A DNA stretch of 64,000 bases, taken from Flavobacterium sp. MC2016-06. Lineage in GTDB: Bacteria; Bacteroidota; Bacteroidia; Flavobacteriales; Flavobacteriaceae. Under the pieces are notes generated by a model. The model made no database searches, was not told the DNA's origin, and was given only the letters and a program-made list of their open reading frames with translations. The stretch spans positions 91,729-155,728 of the forward strand of contig NZ_WMID02000013.1 of the NCBI RefSeq assembly GCF_009711165.2, written 5' to 3'. The translations under genes were made by a program, and so were the position numbers. Shown here in pieces: positions 23,914-32,500 of this stretch; position 1 is the first letter of the stretch; each line of letters starts with the position of its first letter.

Positions 23914-25920
23914 CTAATTTTTTTTGAATCGAATTGCTGTTCCGCCTGCTCCTCCTAAATGTAATTTTAGAGAATCTGATGCTTTTACTGTTTGCTTCGT
24001 AATAGCTACTGCTTCTGGATTATGCGTTTCATCTGTTCCATCTGCGTCCGCATAAATCTGAGCTTCGTAAGTAGCATTTGGATCTAAAAATGATAATGAA
24101 ACCGTCAAATCTCTGCTTTTTTCATTGGTCATACTTCCTAAATACCAATCTTCACTGTTTTCGTCTTTACGAACTGTTGTTAAATATTCTCCAATTTCTG
24201 CATTCAATACTTTTGTGTCTTTCCAATCTGTTGGAACATCTAATAAGAATTGTGCTGCAGGAACATTGTAATTTTCTGGTAAATCAGCCAACATTTGAAT
24301 TGGCGAGTAAAAACACACATACATTGCCAATTGCTGTGCTGTTGTTCCGTGTACTCTTTTTCCTGGATAACCTTGTTTGATTTCTACGTCCAAAACTCCA
24401 GGCGTATATTCCATTGGTCCAGAAAGCATTCTTGTAAATGGTAAAATAACAACGTGGTTTGGCGGATTTCCTTCGCTCCAAGCGTTGTATTCTTGTCCGC
24501 GTGCTGCTTCTCTTGCCAGCATATTTGGATATGTTCTTCTTTCTCCAGTATCTTTTATTGGCTCGTGATAGAAAACAGCTAAATCATATTGTGCTGCTTT
24601 TTCTAAAACATATCTAAAATAATTTACACCAAATTGACCATGGTGCCATTCTTTCATATTTAATTTCGAACCTACGTGACCAATTTTCACGGTATGGATT
24701 CCTAATTTTTGATACAAAGCAAAACCTGCATCAATTTGTTTCATGTAGTTAATTAGGTTTGAACCTGTTTCGTGATATCCGATTAATTCAACTCCTTTTT
24801 CTTTTCCATATTCCACGACTTTTTCCAAGTCGAAATTGTCTGCACTTTGCGTAAAACTAAACATGTGCATTTTATTCTCATACCAAGCTGGTGTCCAGCC
24901 TTTGTTCCAACCTTCAATCAATAAATGATGTAAACCTTCTTTTGCTGTAAAATCGATATAATCTTTAGCGTGAACTGTAGTTGCTCCTTGTTTTTCACCT
25001 TCCCAAAAAGTATATTTCCCGATGTGCATTGCCCACCAAATTCCGAAATATTTATACGATTTCACATAAGATGGATTACCTAATTTATTTGGTTCGTTTA
25101 GATTTAAAATCAAATATGAATCAATTAAATCTCCAGCATTTTCAGCAATTTGAAGCGTTCTCCAAGAAGAAGTAAAAGTGTCTTTTACACGAACTTTTAC
25201 GCCATCTGCCCAAGGCACTAAATCTGTTTTTAGTTGTGTTCCTTGAGTGTTCACCAAAGTTGTACTTGCAAAATCTATTAGGTTTGCTTCGTGAAAACTC
25301 AATTTCAATCCGCTTTTACTTTCAATTGTTAACGGCGTATGAACAGTATCTAAAGTACTTACAGGCGATTTTGTATATAAATATTCGTAACGATTTTCTT
25401 TATAAGCAGGAATCCACCAAGCAGCTCCATCTTCTTTAAGATTGAAAGTGGTTTTTTCATCCATAATAAAAATACTGTCTTTTACTTTTATATCTTGTTT
25501 TGGATAAACGTATCTGAAAGCTACTCCGTCATCAAAGGCACGAAACTGAATTTCCAATTTACGTTTGTTTCCTCCCTTTTGTTGTAGTTCTACTGATAAC
25601 TGATTGTAGTGATTTCTAATCTTTTTCTTTTCTCCCCAAACTTGTTCCCAAGTTTCATCAAACGAAGTGTTTTTTACGTTTTTGATTTCGAAATTAGTGC
25701 TTAAATCTTCATTTCCTTTCAATAAAAAACCCATGTCAGATGGTGTAATCACTTCGGTTTTTCCGTGTGAAACAGCATATTTTGGAGCATTTTTTACTAA
25801 TTCGAATTTTATTTTATTCTGCCCATTCGGGGAAGCCAATTCGTAAGCATTTTTATTTTTCTGACTGTATCCAATCGTAATGGAAAGTAATACAGCGGGA
25901 AGAACTAGATATTTTTTCAT
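23914..25920 (-). CDS. Glycoside hydrolase family 97, SusB-like (inverting-type residues)
   Basis: This 668-residue exported protein has a signal peptide ending GYSQ (about residue 19). It has an N-terminal beta-sandwich (ELASPNGQNKIKFEL), a central (beta/alpha)8 barrel (LIEGWNKGWTPAWYE near 315) and a C-terminal all-beta domain. GH97 contains inverting alpha-glucosidases (SusB type) and retaining alpha-galactosidases, in which an Asp nucleophile follows the VK motif. Here the segment reads VKIGHVGSK, with no Asp, and Glu is present in FYHEPIKDTGERRTYPN and in a downstream EARGQEYN-type stretch. It therefore looks like the inverting SusB group. Neither alpha-glucose nor alpha-galactose is a standard xyloglucan sugar, so its substrate is open. 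Confidence 0.88.
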   Translation of the reverse strand: MKKYLVLPAVLLSITIGYSQKNKNAYELASPNGQNKIKFELVKNAPKYAVSHGKTEVITPSDMGFLLKGNEDLSTNFEIKNVKNTSFDETWEQVWGEKKKIRNHYNQLSVELQQKGGNKRKLEIQFRAFDDGVAFRYVYPKQDIKVKDSIFIMDEKTTFNLKEDGAAWWIPAYKENRYEYLYTKSPVSTLDTVHTPLTIESKSGLKLSFHEANLIDFASTTLVNTQGTQLKTDLVPWADGVKVRVKDTFTSSWRTLQIAENAGDLIDSYLILNLNEPNKLGNPSYVKSYKYFGIWWAMHIGKYTFWEGEKQGATTVHAKDYIDFTAKEGLHHLLIEGWNKGWTPAWYENKMHMFSFTQSADNFDLEKVVEYGKEKGVELIGYHETGSNLINYMKQIDAGFALYQKLGIHTVKIGHVGSKLNMKEWHHGQFGVNYFRYVLEKAAQYDLAVFYHEPIKDTGERRTYPNMLAREAARGQEYNAWSEGNPPNHVVILPFTRMLSGPMEYTPGVLDVEIKQGYPGKRVHGTTAQQLAMYVCFYSPIQMLADLPENYNVPAAQFLLDVPTDWKDTKVLNAEIGEYLTTVRKDENSEDWYLGSMTNEKSRDLTVSLSFLDPNATYEAQIYADADGTDETHNPEAVAITKQTVKASDSLKLHLGGAGGTAIRFKKN

Positions 25921-26015
25921 GATATTTTACTTAATGCATTATAATAAACCGGGCGTCGCGTACACTTCGCCCGATTTAAATTCAATAAAAACTTATTTTC
26001 AATCATTGTGCTAAA

Positions 26016-26163
26016 TTTTTTAACACAGTAGGGACATAGATTAAAAAGCTTAAAAAGGCGTTTCACTTGTCTAAATTCTCATAGCTTACTATGTGAAGAA
26101 ATGAGTTTCCTTTTATACTCTTTTGCAAAATCAATGAACTATGTTTCTATGTGTTAAAAAATT
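26016..26163. repeat. Imperfect palindrome, TAACACA...TGTGTTA type
   Basis: TTTTTAACACAGTAGGGACA starts the left arm (26016-26039) and CTATGTTTCTATGTGTTAAA the right arm (26139-26163), with a long AT-rich loop. It is the first of four palindromes that fill the 25921-26429 gap, which has no gene. Confidence 0.6.
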
Positions 26164-26182
26164 AAACACACCAATTTTTTTT

Positions 26183-26352
26183 GCCACAGATTAAAGGATT
26201 CAAAATGATTATTGTACTGTGTCTTTAATTTTTCACGCAGATTTGGCTGATTCAGCTGATTTTTTTTTAATCTGTGAGAATCTTTTTAATCTGTGGCTTA
26301 TATTTTTTTTGCCACAGATTAATGATTTCTTATTTATTTTCTAATCTGTGGT
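26183..26352. repeat. Paired palindromes, GCCACAGATTAA type
   Basis: GCCACAGATTAAA (26183-26195) pairs with TTTAATCTGTGGC (26285-26297). A second, tighter copy follows: GCCACAGATTA (26311-26321) with TAATCTGTGGT (26342-26352). Confidence 0.75.
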
Positions 26353-26360
26353 TGTTTTTT

Positions 26361-26419
26361 GCCACGAATTGCACGAATTATCTCGAATTCAATTCGTGGA
26401 AATTAGTGTAATTCGTGGC
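26361..26419. repeat. Palindrome, GCCACGAATT type
   Basis: GCCACGAATTGCACGAATTA (26361-26380) pairs with AATTAGTGTAATTCGTGGC (26401-26419), with an inner GAATTC centre. It ends 11 bases before the GH31 stop codon (reading the minus strand, just 3' of it) and may be its terminator. Confidence 0.75.
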
Positions 26420-26429
26420 ATAACTTTTT

Positions 26430-28829
26430 TTATTTTACCCACTCGGTTTTAAAAGTGGTTTTTCCGTTTAATGGGTTTGAGGTTACTTCAAAATTGTTTC
26501 CTTTTTTAGTAACTACGATGTCTTGTACTGCATCGCCGTTTGGTAAATACACTTTGGCTGAAGCCGAAGTTGTTTTGTCGCTGGCGTATACTTTTAAGGT
26601 TAATTTACTCCAATCCATGTCTTTGGTCGATTGTGCTAAACCTATATGAGGCAATACCGTTCCGTCTTTTACTAAAACTACAATTGGCACTTCGCCTGCT
26701 GCAATTTTATGCCATCCAGATTGGTATACTTTTTTAGTTTGGTAATCGATCCAAGTTCCTTCTGGAAGATAAACGTCTCTTTCTGTCACTTCTTCAAAAA
26801 GAGGTGCTACCAAAATACTTGATCCAAATAAATATTCATTATCCACTAACCAAGCTCCTGGATCATTTGGATATTCTACAAATAAGGCACGCATCATTGG
26901 TAAACCTTTTTGTGAACTTTCTTTCGCTTGAGCGTAGATATATGGCATTAATTCATAACGCATATTATCTGCTTTTCTAAATCCTTCTAGGAAATCTTTG
27001 CTGTACAACCAAGGTTCGCGCGGAGGCTCTCCGTGACTTCTTACGTGAGATGTAAACATTCCGAATGGCGCCCATCTTCTGTATAAATTCTCTGGTGATT
27101 TTGTTGCAAATCCTCCAACATCGTGACTCCAAAAACTAAATCCGCTTAATCCTAATGAAAGTCCGCCACGTAATTCTGCCGACATTGCGCCGTTTGAAGT
27201 TTCAGCATCTCCACCCCAATGCAATGGATATCTTTGAGATCCTGCCCAAGTACTTCTTGCCCAGATTAACGTATATCCTTTTTCTTTTTGTGTAATTTCT
27301 GCAACTGCTTTATTGTAACGTAACGGGTATAAATTGTGTTCGTAAAAACCGGTACGACCTGAATGATAAATTCCGTCTGGCGGTGCAGCTTCTCCAAAAT
27401 CTACTTTGAAAACTGAAACTCCTTCATCAAATAGATGTTTCAATTTTGCTTGGTACCAAGCAACTGTTTCTGGGTTTGAGAAATCTAAAACAGCATCTTC
27501 GTATGGAAGATTTCCTTTGCGGTCTCTTACAGCCAAATTTTTGTCCATTATTTCATTGAATAAAGTATTTTTTGGACTGAAATAAGGTAATTGCCATAAA
27601 CATACGTGGAATCCGTCATCTTTTAAATCAGACATCATTTTTTGTGCATCTGGGAAACGGTCTTTTGAAAACTCGTAATTGTTTCTCCAATCTACATCAA
27701 ACCAACCGGTATCAAAGTGAATAACGTCTGTTGGGATTTTATATTTACGTAAATCTTTTGCTACTTCTCGACCTTCTTTTTCTGTGAAATAAGTAATACG
27801 ACTCATCCAGAATCCAAATGACCAAAGTGGCGGCATTGCTGCTTTTCCTGTCAAATCGGTGTAAGCGTCTAAAACTTCTTTTGGTTCTCCGATGAAGAAA
27901 AACAAATCGGCTTCGTCATCTCCAATGTACATTTCGTTAGCACTTCCAAAGTATCTTCCAAAATCTACTGTAATTGGTGTAGAATGGTGCATGAAAACTC
28001 CGTAACCACGACTACTCATGTAAAACGGAATTGGTTTATACATCGTTTCGTTTTGAATTCCGTTAGCATCATCTGCCCATAGAACTACTTTTTGTCCGCG
28101 TTTATTGAATTGAGTGAAGGATTCTCCACATCCAAATATTTTTTCGTCTGGCTCTAAGCTGAAAGCCGCTCCCATACTTCTAGAATAATCGCTGTTTCTA
28201 CGAACGAACGAGAACGGAAGTGTTGGTGTATAGGTATTTTTAAAATCGGTATCGTGAAGTGTACTTGTCAGCAATTTTCCTTTTTCGTCGTAGATTTTTA
28301 CGTGCCAAGGTTTTACCAAAATTTCAACTGAACCGTGTTTGCTGGTGTATTTATGACCACCTTCGATTTTAGAATATTTCCATAATTCTGGGTGATTTGG
28401 TGCAACGCCGTCAACCAGCATTAGAGATTCTTTTTGAGGATGAAATTGTGGTCCAGAAGTGGTTTTGATACGGATTGTACGATCTGAAACAAACTGAATT
28501 TCGAATGGTAAAACAGGTGAAGCCGCGTATTCTGTGGTTGGAAATTCGTTTGCTGCAACGGTATCAGGTTTCATCATCATATTGTTGAATGCCTGACGTG
28601 TTTTATAATTGTATCTTAGATATTTTACAGTTCCTTTTCCTGTCGCAGGATCAAAAGAAGCAAGTTCATCAGCAAAATAAAAAGTATTCAAATAATTCTG
28701 AAAGTCTTTACTGATGTCTATCGGCGCATTTAACACTTCTGCATTCTGGATTTGTGCCGATGCTTTTGGCATGGCAAGAAATCCAAACACGAAGATTGAA
28801 AACAATGTGGTTAGTTGTCTGTTTTTCAT
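26430..28829 (-). CDS. Glycoside hydrolase family 31, probable alpha-xylosidase
   Basis: The ATG at 28829 opens a signal peptide (MKNRQLTTLFSIFVFGFLAM, ending ASAQ) and gives 799 residues; an upstream in-frame ATG adds 24 residues that hide the signal and was rejected. An N-terminal galactose-mutarotase-like domain is followed by the GH31 barrel. The nucleophile Asp lies in VFKVDFGEAAP (about 470) and the acid/base Asp in HWGGDAETSNG (about 535). FWMSRITYFTEKE (about 355) and VIHFDTGWFDVDW (about 380) are typical of the alpha-xylosidase branch. It would remove alpha-1,6-xylose from xyloglucan oligosaccharides in the periplasm. Confidence 0.9.
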   Translation of the reverse strand: MKNRQLTTLFSIFVFGFLAMPKASAQIQNAEVLNAPIDISKDFQNYLNTFYFADELASFDPATGKGTVKYLRYNYKTRQAFNNMMMKPDTVAANEFPTTEYAASPVLPFEIQFVSDRTIRIKTTSGPQFHPQKESLMLVDGVAPNHPELWKYSKIEGGHKYTSKHGSVEILVKPWHVKIYDEKGKLLTSTLHDTDFKNTYTPTLPFSFVRRNSDYSRSMGAAFSLEPDEKIFGCGESFTQFNKRGQKVVLWADDANGIQNETMYKPIPFYMSSRGYGVFMHHSTPITVDFGRYFGSANEMYIGDDEADLFFFIGEPKEVLDAYTDLTGKAAMPPLWSFGFWMSRITYFTEKEGREVAKDLRKYKIPTDVIHFDTGWFDVDWRNNYEFSKDRFPDAQKMMSDLKDDGFHVCLWQLPYFSPKNTLFNEIMDKNLAVRDRKGNLPYEDAVLDFSNPETVAWYQAKLKHLFDEGVSVFKVDFGEAAPPDGIYHSGRTGFYEHNLYPLRYNKAVAEITQKEKGYTLIWARSTWAGSQRYPLHWGGDAETSNGAMSAELRGGLSLGLSGFSFWSHDVGGFATKSPENLYRRWAPFGMFTSHVRSHGEPPREPWLYSKDFLEGFRKADNMRYELMPYIYAQAKESSQKGLPMMRALFVEYPNDPGAWLVDNEYLFGSSILVAPLFEEVTERDVYLPEGTWIDYQTKKVYQSGWHKIAAGEVPIVVLVKDGTVLPHIGLAQSTKDMDWSKLTLKVYASDKTTSASAKVYLPNGDAVQDIVVTKKGNNFEVTSNPLNGKTTFKTEWVK

Positions 28830-28855
28830 TGGTGTAATTTCTATTATTATTTTTT

Positions 28856-28996
28856 CCTGCAAGGTCTTTTTGAACCTTTTCGGCTCCTTCAAGGTTTCCA
28901 AAACCTTGTAGGTTTATTTTATTGACTTTAATTTAAAAATTGATCTGCTTATTCTAAATCTTATAAATACCTACAAGGTTTTAGAAACCTTGCAGG
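28856..28996. repeat. Third, degenerate copy of the CCTACAAGG double hairpin
   Basis: CCTGCAAGG...CCTTGTAGG (28856-28912, with an extra internal segment) and CCTACAAGG...CCTTGCAGG (28970-28996) are again an inverted pair about 60 bases apart, as in the units at 2655 and 9874. It lies between GH2 and GH31 and lacks the AAAGTCCC terminator part. Confidence 0.75.
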
Positions 28997-29008
28997 AATC
29001 ACATTAGA

Positions 29009-31495
29009 TTATTCTGCGGTTATTACAATTGCAGCTTCTTTTAATCCGTTTGCTTTTGCGGTCAATTCTAATCTTCCCGTTTTAGTGCTGGATTGTATGA
29101 TTACTAAACATTTTCCGTTAAGAGCTGTATGTTTAGAACCTTTGTATGATTCGTGACTTACTGGATCTCCGCTGCAAACTCCTACTATTTTTCCGTCTCC
29201 TTTTAATGAAAAATTGATTTCGTTATTAGCATTTGGAGCTAAAGTTCCTTTTGCGTCTAAAATATCAACCGTTACAAAAGACAAGTCATTTCCATCGGCT
29301 TTAATTGTGCTTCTGTCTGCTGTTAGTTTTAAGTTTGAAGGATTTCCAGCAGTTTTTATTTCACTTTCTAAAACTGTTTTTCCGTTTTTACGAGAAATTG
29401 CTTTTAATGTTCCAGCTTCAAAAGGCACTTTCCACATGACGTGTAAATCGTCTCCTTTTTTACTGCGAACTCCAACTGATTTTCCGTTAAGGAAAAGTTC
29501 AACCTCATCTGCATTATTATAATAAGCCCAAACGTCTACAGTCTGTCCTGCTTTCCAATTCCAATGCGGGAAAAGATGTAAAACCGTTTTGTTTGTCCAT
29601 TCACTTTGGTACATATAATACACATCTTTTGGGAAACCGGCTAAATCTACAACTCCGAAATAGGAACTTACAGACGGCCATTCGTAAGGAGTTGGTTCTC
29701 CGATGTAATCGAAACCTGTCCAGATAAACATTCCAGAAAGGAAATCGTATTTTTTAATGACTTTCCAAGTTGCTTCGTGTGTAGAACCCCAAGGTGCCTG
29801 TACTTGATCGTAAGCCGAAACAGTATTTCCTGGATTTCCTTGCGTAAATTTAATATCCCATCTTACCGGCCAATTTTTAATACTGTCTGAAACGGCATCA
29901 TAATAACCTCGCGTTTCTAATGCCGAAGTGGTTTCGGTCGCGATGAAAGGTGTGTTTGGAAAGTTTTTTTGGTGATACTCATACGTTTGATGCGCATAAT
30001 TGTATCCAATAATATCTAAAGCTCCCGAAGCTGCAATGGCATTATACTGAACTTTAGCTTTTTCAAATTGCATACTTACTTTCATGTCCATATTTACTGG
30101 CGGATTCATTGCCGCTGTAATTGGTCTGGTTTTATCGTATTGGCGTGTTATTGCCGCTAATTCTTTGGCAATTGTTACACCGCTTTCGTCCCATTGTTGT
30201 GGAATTTCGTTACCAATACTCCAAATAAAAATACTCGGATGATTACGGTCTCGCAGCAATTGATCTATTAGATCTTTCTTGTGCCATTTGTCCCAATCGT
30301 TGCTATAATCGTATTTTGTCTTTGATACTTTCCACATGTCGAAAGCTTCATCCATGACAATGAAACCCATTTTATCGCAAAGTTCTAAAAGTTCTGATGC
30401 TGGCGGATTGTGCGAAGTTCTGATTCCGTTTACGCCCATTCCTTTCAAAATCTCTAATTGACGTTCGATAGCACGCGTATTGATTGCCGAACCTAAAGCG
30501 CCTAAATCATGATGTAAACAAACGCCTTTTATTTTCACTTGTTTTCCATTCAAAATAAAACCTTTGTTAAGATCAAATTTAAAATTTCTGATTCCGAAAT
30601 TGGTTTTGTATTGATCTATTATTTTATCGTCAAGTGAAATTTCTGTAACGGCTGTGTACAGTTCTGGTTTTTCTACAGACCATAAAATTGGCGCATCAAC
30701 TTGCATTTCCTGCTTAATGGTTTGATCTGCATTTGTACCAATTGTTATATCTTGAGTAACAGAGGTTACTTTGGTATCTTCTTTAAAAATAGTTGTGGTA
30801 ATCGTTGCTTTCTTTGAAGCTGGATATTGATTTTTAATCGTAGTTTCTAAGTGAATAGAAGCTTTTTCTGCCGTAACTTTTGGAGTTGTAATATAAGTTC
30901 CCCATTGTGCTACGTGAAGTTTATCGGTAGTTTCGATCCAGACATTTCTAAAAATTCCTGAACCCGAATACCAGCGTGAGTTTGGTTGTTTTGAATTGTC
31001 AACCTTTACAATAATTTCGTTGTCTTTTTCTCCGTAATTTAAGTATGAAGATATTTCGTATTGAAAACCAATATATCCGTTTGGACGTTTTCCTAAATAA
31101 TGACCGTTAACCCAGACTTCGCTGTTTTTGTAAACTCCATCAAAAGTTATTGAAGTGACTTTTGTACTGTCTGCTGCATTAACTTTAAATGTTTTTTTAT
31201 ACCAGCCTAAACCTCCGTTAAGCGATCCGCCTCCGTAACCGGCAGGGCTTTTTTCGTCAAACTTTCCTTCAATGCTCCAGTCGTGCGGTACATTTAAAGT
31301 TCTCCATTTTGTTGTGGTTCCAATAGTATCTTTATCTGCAATACTATCATTTAAGTGAAAACTCCAATCTGAATTAAAAGAAACTTTTCGATTGACAAAA
31401 ACATCTTCTTTTTTACTGCAAGAACTTAATAAAATGCCTGCAGTTAGCATTAATAATGATACTGTTTTACTTAAATATTTTCTCTTATTCTTCAT
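29009..31495 (-). CDS. Glycoside hydrolase family 2 lipoprotein, probable beta-galactosidase
   Basis: This 828-residue protein has a lipoprotein signal (Cys26). The GH2 sugar-binding domain comes first (VSFNSDWSFHLND, LNVPHDWSIEGKFDE), then an immunoglobulin-like domain, then the barrel (FGIRNFKFDLNKGFILNGKQ, GVCLHHDLGALGSA, GIRTSHNPP). The acid/base Glu is in FIWSIGNEIPQQ and the nucleophile Glu in FIATETTSALETRGYYD. Two C-terminal beta-sandwich domains follow, the last with invasin-like LTADRSTIKADGNDLSFVTV. It would remove beta-1,2-galactose from xyloglucan side chains. The residues after Cys (SKKED) do not look like an export signal, so it probably faces the periplasm. Confidence 0.9.
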   Translation of the reverse strand: MKNKRKYLSKTVSLLMLTAGILLSSCSKKEDVFVNRKVSFNSDWSFHLNDSIADKDTIGTTTKWRTLNVPHDWSIEGKFDEKSPAGYGGGSLNGGLGWYKKTFKVNAADSTKVTSITFDGVYKNSEVWVNGHYLGKRPNGYIGFQYEISSYLNYGEKDNEIIVKVDNSKQPNSRWYSGSGIFRNVWIETTDKLHVAQWGTYITTPKVTAEKASIHLETTIKNQYPASKKATITTTIFKEDTKVTSVTQDITIGTNADQTIKQEMQVDAPILWSVEKPELYTAVTEISLDDKIIDQYKTNFGIRNFKFDLNKGFILNGKQVKIKGVCLHHDLGALGSAINTRAIERQLEILKGMGVNGIRTSHNPPASELLELCDKMGFIVMDEAFDMWKVSKTKYDYSNDWDKWHKKDLIDQLLRDRNHPSIFIWSIGNEIPQQWDESGVTIAKELAAITRQYDKTRPITAAMNPPVNMDMKVSMQFEKAKVQYNAIAASGALDIIGYNYAHQTYEYHQKNFPNTPFIATETTSALETRGYYDAVSDSIKNWPVRWDIKFTQGNPGNTVSAYDQVQAPWGSTHEATWKVIKKYDFLSGMFIWTGFDYIGEPTPYEWPSVSSYFGVVDLAGFPKDVYYMYQSEWTNKTVLHLFPHWNWKAGQTVDVWAYYNNADEVELFLNGKSVGVRSKKGDDLHVMWKVPFEAGTLKAISRKNGKTVLESEIKTAGNPSNLKLTADRSTIKADGNDLSFVTVDILDAKGTLAPNANNEINFSLKGDGKIVGVCSGDPVSHESYKGSKHTALNGKCLVIIQSSTKTGRLELTAKANGLKEAAIVITAE

Positions 31496-31534
31496 GTTGC
31501 TGCTGATTTTCAGTTTTTAATCCTATTATAAACA

Positions 31535-31571
31535 TACCGATAAATGATTATATATCACTTATCGGTAGTTT
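31535..31571. repeat. Palindrome TACCGATAA...TTATCGGTA
   Basis: The arms are perfect (31535-31543 and 31559-31567), and the inner ATAAGTGATAT-like core resembles the palindromes flanking the GH5 gene. It lies between the binding lipoprotein and GH2 genes, the first hairpin after the SusC-SusD-lipoprotein block. Confidence 0.75.
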
Positions 31572-31619
31572 AAATTTTATAATAAGCTCTTCAGATTTTA
31601 TTCTTTTACAGCTTGCTAT

Positions 31620-32480
31620 TTATGGTTTTGGCTTGTAATGAAAAACAATTAAGCAAACTCCTTCTCCTGTTCTACTTTGGTTACGAATAACTGCTAAACG
31701 TAATGAAGTAGCAGTAAGTTCAACCACTTTTACACTATTCCAAACGGCACAATCTGCATAATAATCGCCTCCATAAAGCATTTCTACTCCGCCATTAAAC
31801 GCTAACTTATTATTGGCAATATCAAAACCGTATGTTCCAGTTTTGCTAGTTTGTGCAGTACTAGAAATTGCAGTTTGTTTTACAGAAGTATTATAACCTC
31901 CATTTAAATCAAAATGCATTTCGCCCCAATCTTTGCTTGGCATAACCCATGAATTACTTGCATAGTCTGGAAACCAGTTCCAATAATCTGAACCTGTTGG
32001 ATTATAAGGATAATCTAAACCTGCCCAGCCAATAGGATCTATAAAATCTAAAACCCATGTTTTACCTGTTACTCCATTGGTAAGCATCTGCCATTTTGGA
32101 TCGCTGAAATACGTTTCATCATTTTCTGCTACATCTACTGTTACAGGAGCCGCATCTACAGAACCTCCTCTTGTATAAGCTGTGAAATAAACTGTGTATT
32201 TTCCGGCGAAAGGAAAAGTAACTTGATCATCTCCTTTATTAGAATGTCCTAATTCATTACCATTTCCATCTACATATCTCCAATACGGAATTACGGTTGG
32301 ATCTTCATTTTTTAGAATCACTATGTTTTTATTGGTAGTGTTCTGTGTTACCGAAAACTTAAGTGTTGACGGTGTCAAAGTTACAGCTGGCAAACTCTCG
32401 CGATCTTCTACTGCATCGCATGAGAATAATAGTGAGCCTATGGATATTGCTGCTATTAAAATATATAATATACGTTTCAT
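31620..32480 (-). CDS. Surface glycan-binding lipoprotein (PKD-like domain), SusE-position protein
   Basis: The ATG at 32480 gives 286 residues with a lipoprotein signal (Cys21, then DAVEDRES, acidic, which suggests surface export). Residues about 35-115 form a PKD-like sandwich (PFAGKYTVYFTAYTRGG). The C-terminal part is rich in Trp and Tyr (WVLDFIDPIGWAGLDYPYNP, DYWNWFPDY), as expected for glycan stacking. It directly follows SusD with a 20-base gap, the position of SusE/SGBP-B genes, and is probably the second surface binding protein of the locus. It has no detectable similarity that I can name beyond this, and no enzyme motif. Confidence 0.8.
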   Translation of the reverse strand: MKRILYILIAAISIGSLLFSCDAVEDRESLPAVTLTPSTLKFSVTQNTTNKNIVILKNEDPTVIPYWRYVDGNGNELGHSNKGDDQVTFPFAGKYTVYFTAYTRGGSVDAAPVTVDVAENDETYFSDPKWQMLTNGVTGKTWVLDFIDPIGWAGLDYPYNPTGSDYWNWFPDYASNSWVMPSKDWGEMHFDLNGGYNTSVKQTAISSTAQTSKTGTYGFDIANNKLAFNGGVEMLYGGDYYADCAVWNSVKVVELTATSLRLAVIRNQSRTGEGVCLIVFHYKPKP

Positions 32481-32500
32481 AATCGTTTGTTTTAAGTTAA

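Noticed and set aside
28830..28901. Upstream ATG of the GH31 gene
   Set aside because: It would place 24 charged residues before a clear signal peptide. The ATG at 28829 gives a normal exported enzyme.
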